Both the position numbers and the translations under genes were made by a program. The notes below the pieces were generated by a model that made no database searches, had not been told where the DNA came from, and saw nothing but the letters and a program-made list of their open reading frames with translations. Positions 61,842-64,000 of a stretch of 64,000 bases of DNA are shown here, in pieces; within the stretch, counting starts at the first letter, position 1; every line of letters starts with the position of its first letter. The stretch comes from Chryseobacterium echinoideorum (GTDB lineage Bacteria > Bacteroidota > Bacteroidia > Flavobacteriales > Weeksellaceae): the NCBI RefSeq assembly GCF_007474535.1, contig NZ_VKNW01000001.1, positions 186,001 through 250,000 on the forward strand. The letters are read 5' to 3'.

Positions 61842-64000
61842 ATGAATTCAAAATTTAAAAATTTTTTAGCGCTATTGGTGGTAGCTATTTCTATTTTTGG
61901 CTACTCACAAACACCTACTCTCATTGCAAGTGGCACATATAAAGCTAACGGTAATGGGACTTCAGGAATACCTTCGGTTAGTATAAATATACCAGCTGGG
62001 AAAAATAGGTTAATGATTATTACTGCCTTTGCAGAAAGAGTTCACAGCCCAACCTTAGCGAGTAATTATTTGTCTACTCCAGACGGAAGCAACGATGATG
62101 GCAATACCCTTCCTATTCAAGTGAACGGAATTCAGGCATTGTATCTTTCTAGTCCTTGGACTACAGATGTACTTACATCTCCTAATACAACTATCTTTTC
62201 TACCCAGAATCCTGTAAGGTATGTGTCAGATGCTATGGGACTGCCTACCGGAGCATCTACAATTACTTTCACAGGAATTAATTTACCTGAAAATGGGGGC
62301 GATGAAATCATTGTAAATATTGCTGTTTTTGCGAATGCAAATCCTAACCCATCGTTACTAAACTGGACAAATGTTAGAAATTTCAACACCACTAATATTC
62401 TAACGCTATCCGCAACTACCCCTACAATTCCTACTGGTAATACAATCAATGATATTGTATTTTTTGGAACAGGTGGAATTACTCAAGAAAAGCAAGTCAC
62501 ATTTTCAAGTGGTTGGACTACCATACAATCTGATATTGTTTCAAATACTTCAGGAAGCTCAACCAATTTAGCGAGTATGAGCCCAAATGAACTTGATGGA
62601 ATTGGCTATACTACAGCCTATAGAACCATCGCATTTGGTAACCCAAGTTTTACATTAACAAGATCCACAACCAATCCTTCAACAGAAGCGGCATCTGCCA
62701 ACTTAATTTCTATTTTGCCAATGGCAAGACCTTCTGTTTCTGGTACCGTTTATATTGACAATAATGGCTTAACAGGCGGAATAAACAATGGAGGGACAGG
62801 CGGAGGAAGCTGGAACACTGCAAATGCACTTTACGTAAATGCTATAGATACAAATGGTAACGTGGTGGCTACAGCATTGGTTAATATATCAGGGGTTTTT
62901 ACATTTCCATCGGGAGGAAATTTAATAGAAGGAGATGTTATAAAATTTCAATTAAGTAAAACACAAGGTTCAGTAGGGCAGCCTGCTCCTGCAAAAGAAT
63001 TGCCTGTAGGTTGGGGTACTGTAGGTGAAAGTACCACAAGTGGAACTAGTGACGGAACTATTAATGGTGAATTCACTCTTACAATAGGTACAGCAAATAG
63101 CCCTAATAATACTACAAATAGATTTGGAGTAACTGCTTGTGCTGCAGGTGCTTTTGCACCGGAAGTTACTACACCCTTAAGTATTTCGTGTCCTGCAACT
63201 ACAATTAATCTTAATATTGCACATACAGGGATAGTTCCTACTGGTTCTTCATTAGTTTGGTTTGCCAACAGTACCCATACTGGAACTGCATTATCTGGAA
63301 TACAAATAACACAGGCAACAGCAGGTATTTATTATGCTTTTTATTATGACAATCTAAATAATTGCTATAGTCCGGCTGCTACTGTTACTATTACAGCAAA
63401 CACAACAGATTCTGATGGGGATGGAATTTTAGACACTTGCGACCTTGATGATGATAATGATGGAATTTTGGATAATAGCGAATGCCAATCATCAAACAAA
63501 ATCACAGATGGCGTTTTCCCAACTTCTGGAGCAACTATTCCAAGTTGGACAACAACAGGTCTCTTTGCTTTAAATGCAAGAGGATTACAATTTGACGCTG
63601 ATAATGTAGTAACTACTGTAAAACAAACCGTTTCAAGCGTATTTTCTGGTAGCACAATTAATATTAACAATATTAGATGGCTTACAACCAATAATGCCGC
63701 AGCTACAGGAAGGCTAATTACAGAATTTTTATATAATGGAACCGTATATGCAACTATTGATACTGGGATTGGTGTAGCTGGAAGCATCCCAACAGTAACA
63801 GGAAATAATGGAGCAATTACCAATATTACTACTTTGCAATCAATAGCTTCAACCGGAGTTTATTCTACTCCATCTAATTTAGTGATTATATTACCCCAGT
63901 CCTTTGCTTCTAGTGGAGAGTTTCAGATAAGATTTACCTCGGGTTCGACGAATGCAGATGATATTTCGATTGAATCTGTACAGTTTATTTCTTGTTCTGA
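61842..64000 (+). CDS. Large modular secreted surface protein, 3' partial
   Basis: The frame starts at the ATG at 61842 and stays open to the last base (about 719 codons). Signal peptide (1 to about 23, ending GYSQ), then the same N-terminal domain as the protein encoded at 56562 (ASGTYKANGNGTSGIPSV against SSQKYSAKGSGASGVPTV, followed by an FAER motif in both), an SdrD B-like segment from VSGTVYIDNNG, the Ig-like block SLVWFANSTHTGTALSG and a calcium-binding thrombospondin type 3 repeat (about 523-540, DSDGDGILDTCDLDDDNDG). The rest is beta-rich and unassigned. A long adhesin or surface-layer protein exported to the cell surface is likely; the C-terminal sorting signal lies outside the window. 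Confidence 0.8.
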   Translation, partial: MNSKFKNFLALLVVAISIFGYSQTPTLIASGTYKANGNGTSGIPSVSINIPAGKNRLMIITAFAERVHSPTLASNYLSTPDGSNDDGNTLPIQVNGIQALYLSSPWTTDVLTSPNTTIFSTQNPVRYVSDAMGLPTGASTITFTGINLPENGGDEIIVNIAVFANANPNPSLLNWTNVRNFNTTNILTLSATTPTIPTGNTINDIVFFGTGGITQEKQVTFSSGWTTIQSDIVSNTSGSSTNLASMSPNELDGIGYTTAYRTIAFGNPSFTLTRSTTNPSTEAASANLISILPMARPSVSGTVYIDNNGLTGGINNGGTGGGSWNTANALYVNAIDTNGNVVATALVNISGVFTFPSGGNLIEGDVIKFQLSKTQGSVGQPAPAKELPVGWGTVGESTTSGTSDGTINGEFTLTIGTANSPNNTTNRFGVTACAAGAFAPEVTTPLSISCPATTINLNIAHTGIVPTGSSLVWFANSTHTGTALSGIQITQATAGIYYAFYYDNLNNCYSPAATVTITANTTDSDGDGILDTCDLDDDNDGILDNSECQSSNKITDGVFPTSGATIPSWTTTGLFALNARGLQFDADNVVTTVKQTVSSVFSGSTININNIRWLTTNNAAATGRLITEFLYNGTVYATIDTGIGVAGSIPTVTGNNGAITNITTLQSIASTGVYSTPSNLVIILPQSFASSGEFQIRFTSGSTNADDISIESVQFISCS

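Overview
The window is a stretch of chromosome from a member of the Bacteroidota, most likely class Flavobacteriia and close to Chryseobacterium. The signs are AT-rich DNA, TAnnTTTG promoter -7 boxes, no obvious Shine-Dalgarno sequences, two GH97 enzymes, a Nudix-type arabinose regulator, a split transketolase, GPH and SSS sugar transporters, and large modular secreted proteins with short Gly/Thr/Asn-rich repeats. The genus is an inference. No rRNA, tRNA, CRISPR array, transposase or phage gene was seen.

Region 1 (1-35.6 kb) is a very dense hemicellulose locus, nearly all on the + strand. It encodes GH27 (5' end cut off), GH97, GH43-CBM6, GH43-CBM6, GH97, GH115, GH3-PA14, GH51, the araB-araD-araA pathway, a lipoprotein aldose 1-epimerase, an SSS sugar/sodium symporter, a Nudix-type regulator on the - strand (AraR-like), GH127, an SGNH acetylesterase, a GPH symporter, GH10, a cytoplasmic GH43 and GH67. 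Together these can strip arabinose, galactose, (methyl)glucuronic acid and acetyl groups from arabinoxylan-type polymers, cut the backbone, import the pieces and convert arabinose to xylulose-5-phosphate. No SusC/SusD pair lies in the window.

Region 2 (35.7-44.7 kb) holds a small secreted protein of unknown function, an AraC-type regulator, transaldolase, a transketolase in two halves, a Gfo/Idh oxidoreductase, galactokinase, galactose-1-phosphate uridylyltransferase and a HAD phosphatase. This is the downstream metabolism of pentoses and galactose.

Region 3 (45.2-53.0 kb) is a LytS/LytR-type two-component pair followed by a three-gene RND efflux operon.

Region 4 (53.7-64 kb) is more accessory in look: a TPR-membrane-HTH regulator, an unknown exported protein, a stand-alone copy of the same HTH domain, two large paralogous modular secreted proteins (the second runs off the window), a smaller secreted protein and a Crp/Fnr regulator.

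Two signals are not explained by the genes. (1) A palindromic site, AAGTGT-N7-ACAYTT, occurs upstream of GH3-GH51, araBDA, the Nudix regulator gene itself and transaldolase-transketolase. It reads as an AraR operator and predicts a regulon running from hemicellulases to the pentose phosphate pathway; two of the copies sit exactly 16 bases before a TAnnTTTG box. (2) A family of about 90-base intergenic elements (four copies) forms a long imperfect hairpin whose arms change in a compensatory way between copies. Several other short palindromic repeat families share the same gaps.
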